Shown here: one piece after another, positions 1 to 8,095 of the stretch
How positions within the stretch are numbered: the first letter of the stretch is position 1
Layout of the letters: each line of letters starts with the position of its first letter
Assembly (NCBI RefSeq): GCF_000336385.2
Contig: NZ_HG424546.1
Location: forward strand, 41,633 to 77,795
Direction of reading: 5' to 3'
DNA from: Lysobacter antibioticus HS124
Lineage (GTDB): Bacteria > Pseudomonadota > Gammaproteobacteria > Xanthomonadales > Xanthomonadaceae
DNA length: 36,163 nucleotides
The notes under the pieces: generated by a model
Database searches by the model: none
What the model saw: only the letters and a program-made list of their open reading frames with translations
Told to the model about the DNA's origin: nothing
Translations under genes and position numbers: made by a program

Positions 1-91
1 GGTGATGAACTACGCCGAACTCGAACTCGACCAACTGCCGGTGATCGCCGCCGCCGGCGCCCGCAACGGCGTCATCCAGGACGATGCCTGA
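1..91 (+). CDS. PTS EIIA (mannose/nitrogen-type) C-terminal fragment, cut by window start
   Basis: Only the last 29 codons of this gene lie in the window, in the frame that begins at base 2 and stops with TGA at 89-91. The tail reads LPVIAAAGARNGVIQDDA, which resembles the C-terminus of EIIA domains of the mannose family that accompany HPr and EI in xanthomonads. In that system EIIA receives phosphate from HPr and acts mostly as a regulator rather than a sugar importer. It lies 80 bases upstream of ptsH on the same strand, so it is probably in the same operon. The catalytic histidine is outside the window. Identification rests on the short tail and the context. Confidence 0.6.
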   Translation, partial: VMNYAELELDQLPVIAAAGARNGVIQDDA

Positions 92-171
92 CCGCATGAC
101 GCACCCCGCATTTCCGCTTACGACATCCCCCGTTTCGAACATCGCGTTGACCATTGCCTGAGGACCCCGAC

Positions 172-441
172 ATGATCGAACGCGAACTCACCGTTTCCAA
201 TCGCCTCGGCCTGCACGCCCGCGCCACCGCCAAGCTGGTGCAGGTGCTGTCGGCCTTCCGCAGCAACGCCACGCTCACCGCCAAGGGCCGCGAGGTCAAC
301 GCCAAGAGCATCATGGGCGTGATGCTCTTGGCCGCCGGGCAAGGCACTCCGGTCAAATTGCGGGTCGAGGGCGAGGACGAAGCCCACGCGGCCGACGCCG
401 TGATCGCCCTGTTCGACCGCCGTTTCGACGAAGACAGCTGA
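172..441 (+). CDS. ptsH: HPr, phosphocarrier protein of the PTS
   Basis: An 89-residue protein, the normal length for HPr. The active-site histidine is His15 in GLHARAT, and the regulatory serine is Ser46 in NAKSIMGV. HPr takes phosphate from EI on His15 and passes it to EIIA. Ser46 is the site used by HPr kinase in bacteria that carry hprK, which xanthomonads do. The start at 172 is chosen because AGGA at 160-163 is well spaced and because it puts the histidine at position 15. An in-frame start at 154 would add six residues and is less likely. The stop at 439-441 overlaps the ribosome binding site of ptsI, so the two are probably translated together. Confidence 0.95.
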   Translation: MIERELTVSNRLGLHARATAKLVQVLSAFRSNATLTAKGREVNAKSIMGVMLLAAGQGTPVKLRVEGEDEAHAADAVIALFDRRFDEDS

Positions 442-451
442 GGAGGCGCGG

Positions 452-2161
452 ATGCGGCAGGAATTCCAGGGTCACGGCGCCTCCCGCGGCAGCGCGCTCG
501 GCCGCGCCCGGGTCCGCCTGCCGCACGCGCTGGAAGTCGCCGAAGAACGCATCGCTCAACACCAGGTCGAGGCCGAGCTGGGCCGGCTGCACGCCGCGAT
601 CGACAGCGTGCGCCAGGAAATGCACGCCCTGCGCGAGCGCCTGCACGGCGCCCTGGCCCACGAGGTCGGCGAATTCCTCGATCTGCACACCCTGCTGCTC
701 GACGACCCCGAGCTGCTGCAGGGCCTGGACGAACTGATCCGCACCGGCCATTACGCCGCCGACTACGCTCTGCGCCTGCAGCGCGACCGCATCGCCTCGG
801 TGTTCGAGGCGATGGACGACGCCTATTTCCGCAGCCGCGTGGACGACATCGACCAGGTGATCGGGCGCATCCACGCCGCCCTGCACCGGCGCGACCACGA
901 CACCCAGGGCGTGGCCGGCGAGATCCTGGTCACCGACAACGTCGCCCCGGCCGAACTGGCGCAACTGCAGGCGCAGGGGGTGATGGCGATCGTGACCGCG
1001 GCCGGCAGCGCGCTCTCGCACAGCGCGATCCTGGCCCGCAGCCTGCATCTGCCGCTGGTGGTCGGCGCCGCCCAGGCCCTGCTGAAGATCAACGACGGCG
1101 ATGCGCTGGTGGTCGACGGCAACACCGGCGCGGTGATCCTGGAGCCCGATGCCGCCGATCTGCGCGCGCACCGCGCGCGGGTGCGCGAGCTGGCGCGCGA
1201 GCGCAAGCAGTTGCACCGCCTGCGGCGCGAACCCACCCGCACCACCGACGGGGTCGACATCAAGCTCTACGCCAACGCCGAATCGCGCGACGACGTGGCC
1301 GAGGCGCACGCGCTGGGCGCGGCCGGGGTCGGCCTGTACCGCACCGAGTTCCTGTTCCTGCAGCGCAACGAGCTGCCCGACGAGGACGAGCAGTTCCGCG
1401 CCTACCGCGACGTGGTCCTGGGCATGACCGGCCGCAGCGTCACCATCCGCACCCTCGACCTGGGCGCGGACAAGGCCGACAAGACCGGCCTGGCCTTGCG
1501 CGACGAACCCAACCCGGCCCTGGGCGTGCGCGGCGTGCGCCTGTCGATGGCGCGCGACGGCCTGCTCGAGACCCAGTTGCGCGCGATCCTGCGCGCCTCC
1601 GGCTACGGCCCGGTGCGGGTGCTGGTGCCGATGATCAGCTGCGCCGAGGAAATCCGCACCGTGCGCCGGTTGATGCAGCAGGTCGCCGCCGACCTGCGCA
1701 AGCAAGGCCACGAGGTCGCCGACAAGATTCCGCTCGGCGCGATGATCGAAGTGCCGGCCGCGGCGATCGCCCTGCCCGGCTTCATCCATGCCGTCGACTT
1801 CCTGTCGATCGGCACCAACGACCTGGTCCAGTACCTGCTCGCCGTCGACCGCAACAACGAAGCGCTCGGCAACTTGTACACGCCGCTGCACCCGGCGGTG
1901 CTGCGGGTGATCCGCGACGTGATCCGGTTGGCCCGCGCGCGCGGCAAGCCGGTCGCGGTATGCGGCGAAATGGCCGGCGATGCCGCCTTCGCGCCGCTGC
2001 TGCTGGCATTGGGGCTGGAGGAATTCAGCCTGCACCCGGCGACCTTGCTGGAAGTGCGCCGCGCGATCCGCGGCCTGCATCTGGACAGCCTGCGCAAGCG
2101 CGCACCGGCGCTGATGCGCGCACGCGACCGCGCCGGCATCGAGGCCTGGCTGAACGCCTGA
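452..2161 (+). CDS. ptsI: Phosphoenolpyruvate-protein phosphotransferase, enzyme I of the PTS
   Basis: A 569-residue EI of usual length without the N-terminal GAF domain that marks PtsP (EI-Ntr). It autophosphorylates from phosphoenolpyruvate and donates the phosphate to HPr. The phospho-accepting residue is His190 in SALSHSAILARS. The PEP-binding TIM barrel shows GVGLYRTEFLFL, SIGTNDLVQYLLAVDR and the catalytic cysteine region VCGEMAGD. AGGAGG at 441-446 precedes the ATG by five bases. With EIIA and HPr upstream and no sugar permease in view, the operon looks like the regulatory PTS of xanthomonads. No frameshift or missing key residue was seen. Confidence 0.93.
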   Translation: MRQEFQGHGASRGSALGRARVRLPHALEVAEERIAQHQVEAELGRLHAAIDSVRQEMHALRERLHGALAHEVGEFLDLHTLLLDDPELLQGLDELIRTGHYAADYALRLQRDRIASVFEAMDDAYFRSRVDDIDQVIGRIHAALHRRDHDTQGVAGEILVTDNVAPAELAQLQAQGVMAIVTAAGSALSHSAILARSLHLPLVVGAAQALLKINDGDALVVDGNTGAVILEPDAADLRAHRARVRELARERKQLHRLRREPTRTTDGVDIKLYANAESRDDVAEAHALGAAGVGLYRTEFLFLQRNELPDEDEQFRAYRDVVLGMTGRSVTIRTLDLGADKADKTGLALRDEPNPALGVRGVRLSMARDGLLETQLRAILRASGYGPVRVLVPMISCAEEIRTVRRLMQQVAADLRKQGHEVADKIPLGAMIEVPAAAIALPGFIHAVDFLSIGTNDLVQYLLAVDRNNEALGNLYTPLHPAVLRVIRDVIRLARARGKPVAVCGEMAGDAAFAPLLLALGLEEFSLHPATLLEVRRAIRGLHLDSLRKRAPALMRARDRAGIEAWLNA

Positions 2162-2288
2162 ACGCCTGAGCGCCGCGGCCGCTCCGGCCCGACGCGCCTT
2201 GCCGCGGCCGCGCGCTCGACGGCGGACGGCGGACGGCGGAGACTGGACCGCGGCCCGATCCGGGCTGGGCTTTATCGGCACGAGGGGC

Positions 2289-2312
2289 GATAATCCACGC
2301 ATGAACGTCTGA
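2289..2312 (+). promoter_or_regulatory. Possible -10 box and leaderless mini-ORF in the mgtE leader
   Basis: GATAAT at 2289-2294 is followed after six bases by ATG AAC GTC TGA (2301-2312), a complete three-codon reading frame. The same TANNNT-N6-ATG spacing is seen before several genes in this window, so transcription could begin on this ATG, about 60 bases before mgtE. No good -35 box was found. Confidence 0.35.
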
Positions 2313-2360
2313 CTTTCGCCGGCTTCGTGGCCGCGTCCGTCACCTGCGAGGAAGTACCGC

Positions 2361-3722
2361 ATGGCCGAAGCCGTCCGCCACGACAAGACCGCGCGTCAGC
2401 TGCGCCTGCTGTCCGATGCGCTCGACAGCGGCCGCCTCGGACCGGTGCGCCGCCTGGTCAATACCTTGTCGCCGGCCGAGATCGGCAACCTGCTCGAATC
2501 GCTGCCCCCCGGCAAGCGCGTGGTGGTGTGGGGCCTGGTCGACCCCGAGGACGACGGCGAGGTGCTGGTCCACGTCGGCGACGAAGTGCGCGAAAGCCTG
2601 CTCGCGGACATGGACACCGACGAGATCGTCGCCGCGGTCGAAGACCTCGACATCGACGACCTCGCCGACCTGGTCGAAGACCTGCCCGACACGGTCATCG
2701 ACGAAGTCCTCAAGTCGATGGACCGCGAGAACCGCGAGCGCCTGGAGCAGGTGCTGTCCTACCCGGAGGACACCGCCGGCCGCCTGATGAACCCCGACGT
2801 GGTGACGGTGCGCGCCGACACCACCATCGAGGTGGTGCTGCGCTACCTGCGCCTGCGCGGCGAATTGCCCGAGCACACCGATCACCTGTACGTGGTCAGC
2901 CGCCGCCACCAGTACCTGGGCCGGATCGCCCTGGCCGCGCTGCTGACCCACGAGCCCGGCACGCCGATCAACAAGCTGGTCGACGACGAGCAGCCCGCGA
3001 TCGACGTCGGCGAGACCGCCGGCGAAGTCGCGCGTCAGTTCTCCGACCACGACTGGATCAGCGCGCCGGTGGTCGACGACAACAACATCCTGCTCGGCCG
3101 CATCACCATCGACGACGTGGTCGACATCATCCGCGAAGAAGCCGAACACCAGGCCCTGAGCGCGGCAGGTCTGGACGAGGACGAGGATCTGTTCAGCCCG
3201 GTGCGGCGCGCGTTCCGGCGCCGCCTGATCTGGTTGTCGGTGAATCTGTGCACCGCCTTCCTCGCCGCCAGCGTGGTCGGCCAGTTCGAGGACTCCATCG
3301 CCCAGTTGGTGGCGCTGGCCGCGCTGATGCCGATCGTCGCCGGCATGGGCGGCAACGCCGGCACCCAGGTGCTGGCGCTGATGATCCGCGGCCTGGCCCT
3401 GGGACAGATCGGCGCGTCCAACGTCTGGACCCTGCTGCGCAAGGAGTTGTCGGTGGCCCTGATCAACGGCCTCTGCCTCGGCGTCGGCCTGGGCCTGATC
3501 GTGCTGCTGTGGTTCCGCCAGCCCGGCCTGTCGCTGGTGATCGGCACCGCGCTGACCATCAACTTGCTGACCGCCGCCGCCGGCGGCGTGCTGGTGCCGC
3601 TGACCCTCAAGCGCCTGGGCTTCGACCCGGCCCTGGCCGGCGGCGTGATCCTGACCACCCTGACCGACGTCATGGGCTTCCTCAGCTTCCTCGGCCTGGC
3701 GACGCTGATTCTGCTGCGCTGA
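2361..3722 (+). CDS. mgtE: Magnesium transporter MgtE
   Basis: A 453-residue protein with the full MgtE layout. Residues about 1-135 form the acidic N domain, about 140-260 a CBS pair, and about 285-453 five membrane segments. Signature residues are visible: the pore-lining stretch PIVAGMGGNAGTQ at 324-336 and Asp436 in TLTDVMGF, which matches the essential pore aspartate of Thermus MgtE. MgtE is a dimeric inner-membrane Mg2+ channel closed by Mg2+ binding to its cytosolic domains. GAGGAA at 2348-2353 precedes the start. It follows ptsI on the same strand after 199 bases that may hold its own promoter. A ptsH-ptsI-mgtE order is common in xanthomonads. Confidence 0.93.
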   Translation: MAEAVRHDKTARQLRLLSDALDSGRLGPVRRLVNTLSPAEIGNLLESLPPGKRVVVWGLVDPEDDGEVLVHVGDEVRESLLADMDTDEIVAAVEDLDIDDLADLVEDLPDTVIDEVLKSMDRENRERLEQVLSYPEDTAGRLMNPDVVTVRADTTIEVVLRYLRLRGELPEHTDHLYVVSRRHQYLGRIALAALLTHEPGTPINKLVDDEQPAIDVGETAGEVARQFSDHDWISAPVVDDNNILLGRITIDDVVDIIREEAEHQALSAAGLDEDEDLFSPVRRAFRRRLIWLSVNLCTAFLAASVVGQFEDSIAQLVALAALMPIVAGMGGNAGTQVLALMIRGLALGQIGASNVWTLLRKELSVALINGLCLGVGLGLIVLLWFRQPGLSLVIGTALTINLLTAAAGGVLVPLTLKRLGFDPALAGGVILTTLTDVMGFLSFLGLATLILLR

Positions 3723-3861
3723 GGCGACCGCGTTCGCCGCGACCGATTGCTGCGGCATCGCCGTTGGGCGACCCGTGCCGCGCCGATCTCGTCCTGCCGA
3801 AGCGCTCGCGCCGTCCTGCCTTCGTGCGATTCGAGGGCGACGCCCGCGCACACCGCTTCGC

Positions 3862-4004
3862 CGTCGCGGCTCGCGCCGCTCCTACAGGGCGGCACCGCTT
3901 CTTGTAGGAGCGGCGTGAGCTGCGACCGCCGAAGCGACACCCTTCCATGCCACCGTCAACGCTCCCGAAGCCATGGGAGTAGGAACGACGCAAGTCGCGA
4001 CCGC
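3862..4004 (+). repeat. Cluster of three REP elements, two as an inverted pair
   Basis: The 456-base gap between mgtE and the next gene contains three copies of a 25-28 base REP-like motif, GTAGGAGCGGCGYGAGCYGCGACCGC. One copy is reversed (3862-3887), one is forward (3903-3929) and a diverged forward copy lies at 3977-4004. The first two face each other across about 15 bases, as in a REPIN that folds into a long hairpin. Related copies lie at 27001-27026, 27137-27160 and 28896-28915. REPs of this kind are moved by RAYT transposases of the Y1 family, none of which is in the window. Nothing else was seen in this gap. Confidence 0.75.
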
Positions 4005-4178
4005 GCCGCGTCGAACCGCCACGCACGCGGCATGAGCCGGCGCTGCGCCAGCCCGCCCCCTCCAAGCCGCGACCCACGTCCTTGAACGCGGCCGCGAAAC
4101 GTGCCGATCATGCTTCCAGGCAAGTTCCGGAGCGCGCCGATAGCGCCGTGTCGGCTGCCTCCGTCCACGAGTGCCGCC

Positions 4179-4910
4179 ATGCCCGATCTTCGCGAACACG
4201 GTTGTTTCCTGGAACGCGAACTGCTGCTCGCCGACGGCGCGCTGCATCGTTATCGGGTGTTCGTGCCCTCGCGCCGTGCCGGCGGCGAGCGGCCGCCGCT
4301 GATCCTGTTCCTGCACGGCTCCGGCGAACGCGGCGACGACAACCGGCGCCAGCTCGAGGTGGGCCTGGGCCCGGTGATCCGCGCCCGCATGGACGAGTTC
4401 CCGGCGATCGCGGTGTTTCCGCAAATGCATGCCGACCGCGACGACCCCGGCCACTACGCTTTCACCGCCCTGGCGATCCTCGAGCACGCTCAGGCCGAGT
4501 TCGCTCCCGATCCGCAGCGCATCCTGCTGACCGGCCTGTCGATGGGCGGATTTCTCAGCTACGAGTTGGCGCTGATGCAACCGGATCGGTTCGCGGCGAT
4601 CGCGCCGATCTGCGGCGGCTTCGACCCGCCGCACGGCTGGAACCCTCGCCGCATCGCCGCGCTCGGCGGCGTTACCACGCTGGACGATGCGGCGCGGCGG
4701 CTGGCGTCGACGCCGCTGTGGATCTTCCACGGCGCCCGCGACGACATCGTGCTGCCGGAACGCTCGCGCGAAATGATCGCGGCGCTGCGCCGCGCCGGCT
4801 CGAACGCCCGTTACACCGAGTTCGCCGACGTCGGCCACAACGCCTGGGATCGCGCCTATGCGATGGCCGAGCTGTGGGATTGGTTGTGGATGCGGCGGCG
4901 GGATTGGTAA
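4179..4910 (+). CDS. Alpha/beta hydrolase, esterase/PHB-depolymerase-like
   Basis: A 243-residue single-domain hydrolase without a signal peptide. The oxyanion region LFLHGSGERGDDN is followed by the nucleophile elbow GLSMGGF, the acid in HGARDDIVLP and the catalytic histidine in VGHNAWD, in the order expected for a serine hydrolase. The style resembles carboxylesterases of the dienelactone-hydrolase/LpqC type. The natural substrate cannot be read from the sequence. The ATG at 4179 is chosen because the fold starts just after it. The frame stays open upstream to 4101, but those residues are REP-flanking sequence without family character. It is convergent with the PhnA-domain gene across a repeat array. 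Confidence 0.8.
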   Translation: MPDLREHGCFLERELLLADGALHRYRVFVPSRRAGGERPPLILFLHGSGERGDDNRRQLEVGLGPVIRARMDEFPAIAVFPQMHADRDDPGHYAFTALAILEHAQAEFAPDPQRILLTGLSMGGFLSYELALMQPDRFAAIAPICGGFDPPHGWNPRRIAALGGVTTLDDAARRLASTPLWIFHGARDDIVLPERSREMIAALRRAGSNARYTEFADVGHNAWDRAYAMAELWDWLWMRRRDW

Positions 4911-5061
4911 TTCGGGATTCGGGATTCGGGATTGGGAATTGGGGATTGGGGATTGGGGATTCGCAAAAGCGGATTCGGAATTGCGAACCCTATCCAGCGC
5001 AAGCTCACGCCACCGCGCCAGCGCTCAACCAATCCCGAATCCCGAATCCCCAATCCCGGCC
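4911..5061. repeat. Inverted arrays of GGATTCG/GGATTGG heptamers
   Basis: From 4911 to about 4963 the sequence is a run of seven- and eight-base units of the form GGATTCG, GGATTGG and GGGAATTG. From about 5031 to 5058 the same units occur on the opposite strand (ATCCCGAATCCCGAATCCCC). The two arrays face each other across about 65 bases and can form a long imperfect hairpin between two convergent genes, so they may act as a bidirectional terminator. Similar simple arrays are scattered in Xanthomonas, Stenotrophomonas and Lysobacter genomes (from general knowledge). Confidence 0.75.
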
Positions 5062-5063
5062 AC

Positions 5064-5276
5064 TCAGGCCTTCTTGACGAACTCGGTGCGCAGCACCAGG
5101 CCCTTGACCTTGTCGACGTTGCACTCGATCAGCTCTTCGTCGTCGGTCAGGCGGATGTTCTTGCACAAGGTGCCGCGCTTGAGCGTCACCGAAGTGCCCT
5201 TGACCTTGAGGTCCTTGATCACCAGTACCGAATCGCCGTCGGCGAGTGCCGTGCCGTTGCTGTCTTTCACGATCAT
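5064..5276 (-). CDS. PhnA/YjdM-type C-terminal domain protein
   Basis: A 70-residue protein matching the C-terminal domain of YjdM (formerly PhnA). Recognisable stretches are DGDSVLVIKDLKVKG, KRGTLCKNIRL and the ending LRTEFVKKA. The N-terminal zinc ribbon of the full-length protein is absent. Stand-alone short versions are common. Despite the old name alkylphosphonate utilization protein, no phosphonate genes are nearby and the role is unknown. AAGGAG lies about six bases before the ATG. The gene follows pyrB after 45 bases on the same strand and may be co-transcribed with it. Confidence 0.85.
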   Translation of the reverse strand: MIVKDSNGTALADGDSVLVIKDLKVKGTSVTLKRGTLCKNIRLTDDEELIECNVDKVKGLVLRTEFVKKA

Positions 5277-5321
5277 TGCGCTCTCCTTCGAGCTAAAACG
5301 ACGGAAAAACGGTGCCGCGGC

Positions 5322-6257
5322 TCAGCCCTTGAGCAGGGCTTCGAGCACGGCCATGCGCACGGCGACGCCGTTGGCGACCTGGGTCAGGATCAGCGACTGC
5401 GGGCCGTCGGCGACTTCGTCGGTGATTTCCACGCCGCGGTTCATCGGCCCGGGATGCATCACCACCGCATCGGCAGCGGCGCGCTTGAGGCGGGTCGCGG
5501 TCAGGCCGTAGTCGCGATGGTAGTCGTCGAGCGAGGACACCAGCCCTTCTTCCATGCGTTCGCGCTGCAGGCGCAACATCATCGCCGCGTCCACGCCTTC
5601 CAGCGCCGCATCGAGGTCGTGGGTGACGATGCAGCCGTCCAGAGTGCCGTCGTCGGGCAGCAGCGAAGCCGGGCCGCAGACCCGGATCTCGCCGGCACCG
5701 AGCGCTCGCAGCGCCTGCAGGTCGGAGCGGGCCACGCGCGAGTGCTTGACGTCGCCGACCATGGCCACGCGCAGTTGCGAAAAATCGCGGCCCTTGGCCT
5801 GGCGCAGGGTCAGCATGTCGAGCAGGCCCTGGGTCGGGTGCGCGCTGCGGCCGTCGCCGGCGTTGACCAGGCAGCTGCCGGGCCGCGCCTGCTGCGCCAG
5901 CGCGGCGACCGCGCCGTCTTCGCGATGACGGATCACGAAGCCGCGCACGCCCATCGCTTCGATGTTCTTGAGCGTGTCGAGCGCGGTCTCGCCCTTGCTG
6001 GTCGAGGAGGTCGAGGCGTCGAAGTTGAGCACGTGCGCGCCGAGCTGCTGCGCGGCCAACTGGAAGCTCAGCCGGGTCCGGGTCGAGGGCTCGAAAAACA
6101 GGGTGCAGACCGCGATGCCGGCCAGGGCGCGGCTGTCGTAATGGCCTTCGGCGAAGGCCTGGGCGCGGATCAGCAGCGCCTCCAGCGATTCGCGCGTGGC
6201 GTCGGCCAGGCTCAGCAAGTGGCGCGAGCCGAGGGTAGCGTGGGCGGTCGTGTTCAT
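5322..6257 (-). CDS. pyrB: Aspartate carbamoyltransferase catalytic subunit
   Basis: A 311-residue enzyme that joins carbamoyl phosphate and aspartate to give carbamoyl aspartate, the first committed step of pyrimidine synthesis. The carbamoyl-phosphate loop is FFEPSTRTR at 54-62, followed by the SKGET loop, HPTQ at 140-143 and HPGPMNRGVE near the end. The ATG at 6257 overlaps the TGA of ruvX (ATGA), which fixes the start and indicates coupled translation. A longer in-frame extension would lie inside ruvX. No pyrI or pyrR lies beside it. Pseudomonas has algH-ruvX-pyrR-pyrB in the same order, so this is a variant of a conserved cluster. Confidence 0.95.
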   Translation of the reverse strand: MNTTAHATLGSRHLLSLADATRESLEALLIRAQAFAEGHYDSRALAGIAVCTLFFEPSTRTRLSFQLAAQQLGAHVLNFDASTSSTSKGETALDTLKNIEAMGVRGFVIRHREDGAVAALAQQARPGSCLVNAGDGRSAHPTQGLLDMLTLRQAKGRDFSQLRVAMVGDVKHSRVARSDLQALRALGAGEIRVCGPASLLPDDGTLDGCIVTHDLDAALEGVDAAMMLRLQRERMEEGLVSSLDDYHRDYGLTATRLKRAAADAVVMHPGPMNRGVEITDEVADGPQSLILTQVANGVAVRMAVLEALLKG

Positions 6258-6733
6258 GCGTTGGAAACGTGTTCGATGTCGGTGGCGTCGTCGGGAGCGG
6301 CCAGCCAGCGCTCGACGATGACCGCGGCGGCCACCGCGTCCAGCGCTTCGGCGTCGCGGCGGCGCTTGCGTCCCTCGGCGCGGTCGGCGGCGAAGCGATG
6401 CGCCGCTTCGATCGAACTGGAGCGTTCGTCGACCAGCACCACCGGCAGGCGGTAGCGGGCGCGGAGCTGACGGGCGAAGGCGTGAGCGCGGGCGCGGGCC
6501 GGCTGGTCGCCGCCCTCCAGGGTCATCGGGTCGCCGACGATCAGACCGTCGGGACGCCATTCCTTGTGCAGGCGGTCGATCGCGCTCCAGTCCGGGCCGG
6601 CGCCGTGGACGTCGATCACCGCCAGCGCACGCGCGCCGTGGCCGAACGCGCTGGCCACCGCGACGCCGATGCGTCGCGCGCCTACATCGAAACCCAGGAC
6701 GGTGCCGTCTCGTCGAATCGCCGCCGGACTCAT
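6254..6733 (-). CDS. ruvX: RuvX/YqgF, RNase H-like nuclease family
   Basis: A 159-residue RNase H-fold protein. The first catalytic aspartate is Asp16 in [12 protein letters not shown]. The middle motif is [10 protein letters not shown], followed by [10 protein letters not shown] and an acidic [10 protein letters not shown] near the C-terminus. Members have been linked to pre-16S rRNA 5' processing and to Holliday junction resolution. The ATG at 6733 overlaps the yqgE stop (ATGA), and the gene's own stop overlaps pyrB, so the three genes form a tightly coupled operon. A longer frame upstream runs inside yqgE and is rejected. Confidence 0.92.
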   Translation of the reverse strand: MSPAAIRRDGTVLGFDVGARRIGVAVASAFGHGARALAVIDVHGAGPDWSAIDRLHKEWRPDGLIVGDPMTLEGGDQPARARAHAFARQLRARYRLPVVLVDERSSSIEAAHRFAADRAEGRKRRRDAEALDAVAAAVIVERWLAAPDDATDIEHVSNA

Positions 6734-7296
6734 GCGTGCCCGGCGTAGTCGGCCAGGTGGGCGAAATCGACGCCGATGCGGCCTGCCGCGGCGTGCCAGC
6801 GCGCGTCCAGCGGCAGTTGGAACAGCAGTTCGGCGTCGGCCGGCGCGGTCAGCCAGTCGTTTTCGGTGATTTCGTGCTCGAGCTGGCCCGAACCCCAGCC
6901 GGCGCAACCCAGCGCGACGATCGCGTTGGACGGGCCTTCGCCCTTGGCCATCGCTTCGAGGATGTCGCGCGAAGTGGTCAGGAACAGGTCGTTGCCGATG
7001 ACCAGGGTCGAATCCCAGCGCGTGCCGCCGTCGTGGAGGACGAAGCCGCGCTCGGGATGCACCGGGCCGCCGGCCAGGACGATCTGCGCGCGCAGTCGCT
7101 CGTCGCCGCCGTCCACGCCCATCTGCCCGAACACCTCGCCGAGGGTGTACTCGGAGGGGCGGTTGACGACGATGCCCATGGCGCCGTCGTTGTCGTGCTG
7201 GCAGATCAGCGCCACGCTGCGCGAGAAGTTGGTGTCGGCCAACGCGGGCAGCGCGATCAGGACCTGGTTCGCGAGGGGTGTGGGCATGGCGGACAT
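6730..7296 (-). CDS. yqgE: YqgE/AlgH family protein
   Basis: A 188-residue cytoplasmic protein of the UPF0301/AlgH family. The family stretches [48 protein letters not shown] and [16 protein letters not shown] are all present. The biochemical role is unknown; AlgH was named for an effect on alginate in Pseudomonas. Two nearby ATGs are possible, 7305 and 7296. The second is chosen because the minus strand carries TAGAAT at 7309-7304 just before it and no good Shine-Dalgarno is seen, which suggests a leaderless start. It heads the yqgE-ruvX-pyrB operon. Confidence 0.9.
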   Translation of the reverse strand: MSAMPTPLANQVLIALPALADTNFSRSVALICQHDNDGAMGIVVNRPSEYTLGEVFGQMGVDGGDERLRAQIVLAGGPVHPERGFVLHDGGTRWDSTLVIGNDLFLTTSRDILEAMAKGEGPSNAIVALGCAGWGSGQLEHEITENDWLTAPADAELLFQLPLDARWHAAAGRIGVDFAHLADYAGHA

Positions 7297-7303
7297 GGGT
7301 CGC

Positions 7304-7309
7304 ATTCTA
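7304..7309 (-). promoter_or_regulatory. Candidate -10 box for the yqgE-ruvX-pyrB operon
   Basis: TAGAAT on the minus strand ends seven bases before the ATG at 7296. The spacing would put transcription start at or within a base or two of the start codon. No convincing -35 hexamer was found upstream. Confidence 0.4.
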
Positions 7310-7480
7310 GCCTGCCCGGCGTGAATTCGGCGCCGGTCCGCGCACGTTTCGTCGATCCGGGGCGTCCCCGCGGGCCGCGGACCGCCCTGCCCGGCCGTCG
7401 CCCCCCGACCCCGCCGTACGGCCCTGGATTCGATGTGCGCGGCGCACGACAATCCAGGGCCGCGCTCTCTCGAGGTCCCC

Positions 7481-8095
7481 ATGTCGGGCTATTGCGACAT
7501 CGCTCCGGGTCACCCGGTCCACGGCCATTACCACGATCACGAATACGGCTTCCCGCAGCGCGAGGAAACCGACCTGTTCGAGCGCCTGATCCTGGAAATC
7601 AACCAGGCCGGGCTGAGCTGGGAGACCATCCTGCGCAAGCGCGAAGGCTTCCGCCGCGCCTACCACGGTTTCGACGTCGATCGCGTCGCCGGCTACGGCG
7701 AGGCCGACCGTCTGCGCCTGCTCGAAGACGCCGGCATCATCCGCAACCGGCTCAAGGTCGACGCAGCGATCCACAACGCCGGGGTCGTGCAGGGCCTGCG
7801 CGACAGCCACGGCGGCTTCGCCGCGTGGCTGGACGCGCACCAGTTGCTCGACGGCAAGCCTCGCGACAAGGCCGGCTGGGTCAAGCTGTTCAAACGCACG
7901 TTTCGTTTCACTGGCGGCGAGATCACCGGTGAGTTCCTGATGAGCCTGAGTTATCTGCCGGGCGCGCACCGCGAAAGCTGCCCGGCCTACCGCCGGATCG
8001 AGGCCGTCGGCCCGTACTGGCGTCGCGCGCAGGCGCTGGCCGGCGGCCCCCGGGTGGCCTCGGCCAAGACCCCGCGCCGGGGGACGGCCAGGTGA
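7481..8095 (+). CDS. tag: DNA-3-methyladenine glycosylase I
   Basis: A 204-residue base-excision-repair enzyme that removes 3-methyladenine from alkylated DNA. It aligns by eye along its length with E. coli Tag: [37 protein letters not shown] and a C-terminal [13 protein letters not shown] block. The four zinc ligands of the family are present as Cys5, His18, His163 and Cys167, the last pair keeping the HxxxC spacing. A C-terminal tail of about 35 basic residues goes beyond the usual end. The ATG at 7481, preceded by GAGGT, gives a normal N-terminus. The stop overlaps the GTG of the next gene (GTGA). Confidence 0.92.
   Translation: MSGYCDIAPGHPVHGHYHDHEYGFPQREETDLFERLILEINQAGLSWETILRKREGFRRAYHGFDVDRVAGYGEADRLRLLEDAGIIRNRLKVDAAIHNAGVVQGLRDSHGGFAAWLDAHQLLDGKPRDKAGWVKLFKRTFRFTGGEITGEFLMSLSYLPGAHRESCPAYRRIEAVGPYWRRAQALAGGPRVASAKTPRRGTAR

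Noticed and set aside
2218-2242. GGCGGAC triplet tandem (three units) before mgtE
   Set aside because: Short and low in complexity in GC-rich DNA; likely slippage without a function that can be argued.
353-2386. Long minus-strand reading frame opposite ptsI, and similar ones opposite mgtE (2340-3851), the DUF4153 gene, the RHS gene (18314-20581 plus) and pilU (22569-23549 plus)
   Set aside because: Frames stay open by high GC at the third codon position. Their products are low-complexity Arg/Ala/Gln-rich strings without family motifs, and the opposite strand carries a well-supported gene.
4911-5061. Possible CRISPR array
   Set aside because: The units are seven to eight bases, contiguous and without spacers, and inverted copies exist. 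No cas gene is present.
4932-6455. 507-codon plus-strand frame across the heptamer array, the PhnA-domain gene and pyrB
   Set aside because: It starts inside a simple repeat and is antisense to two clear genes, with no recognisable product.
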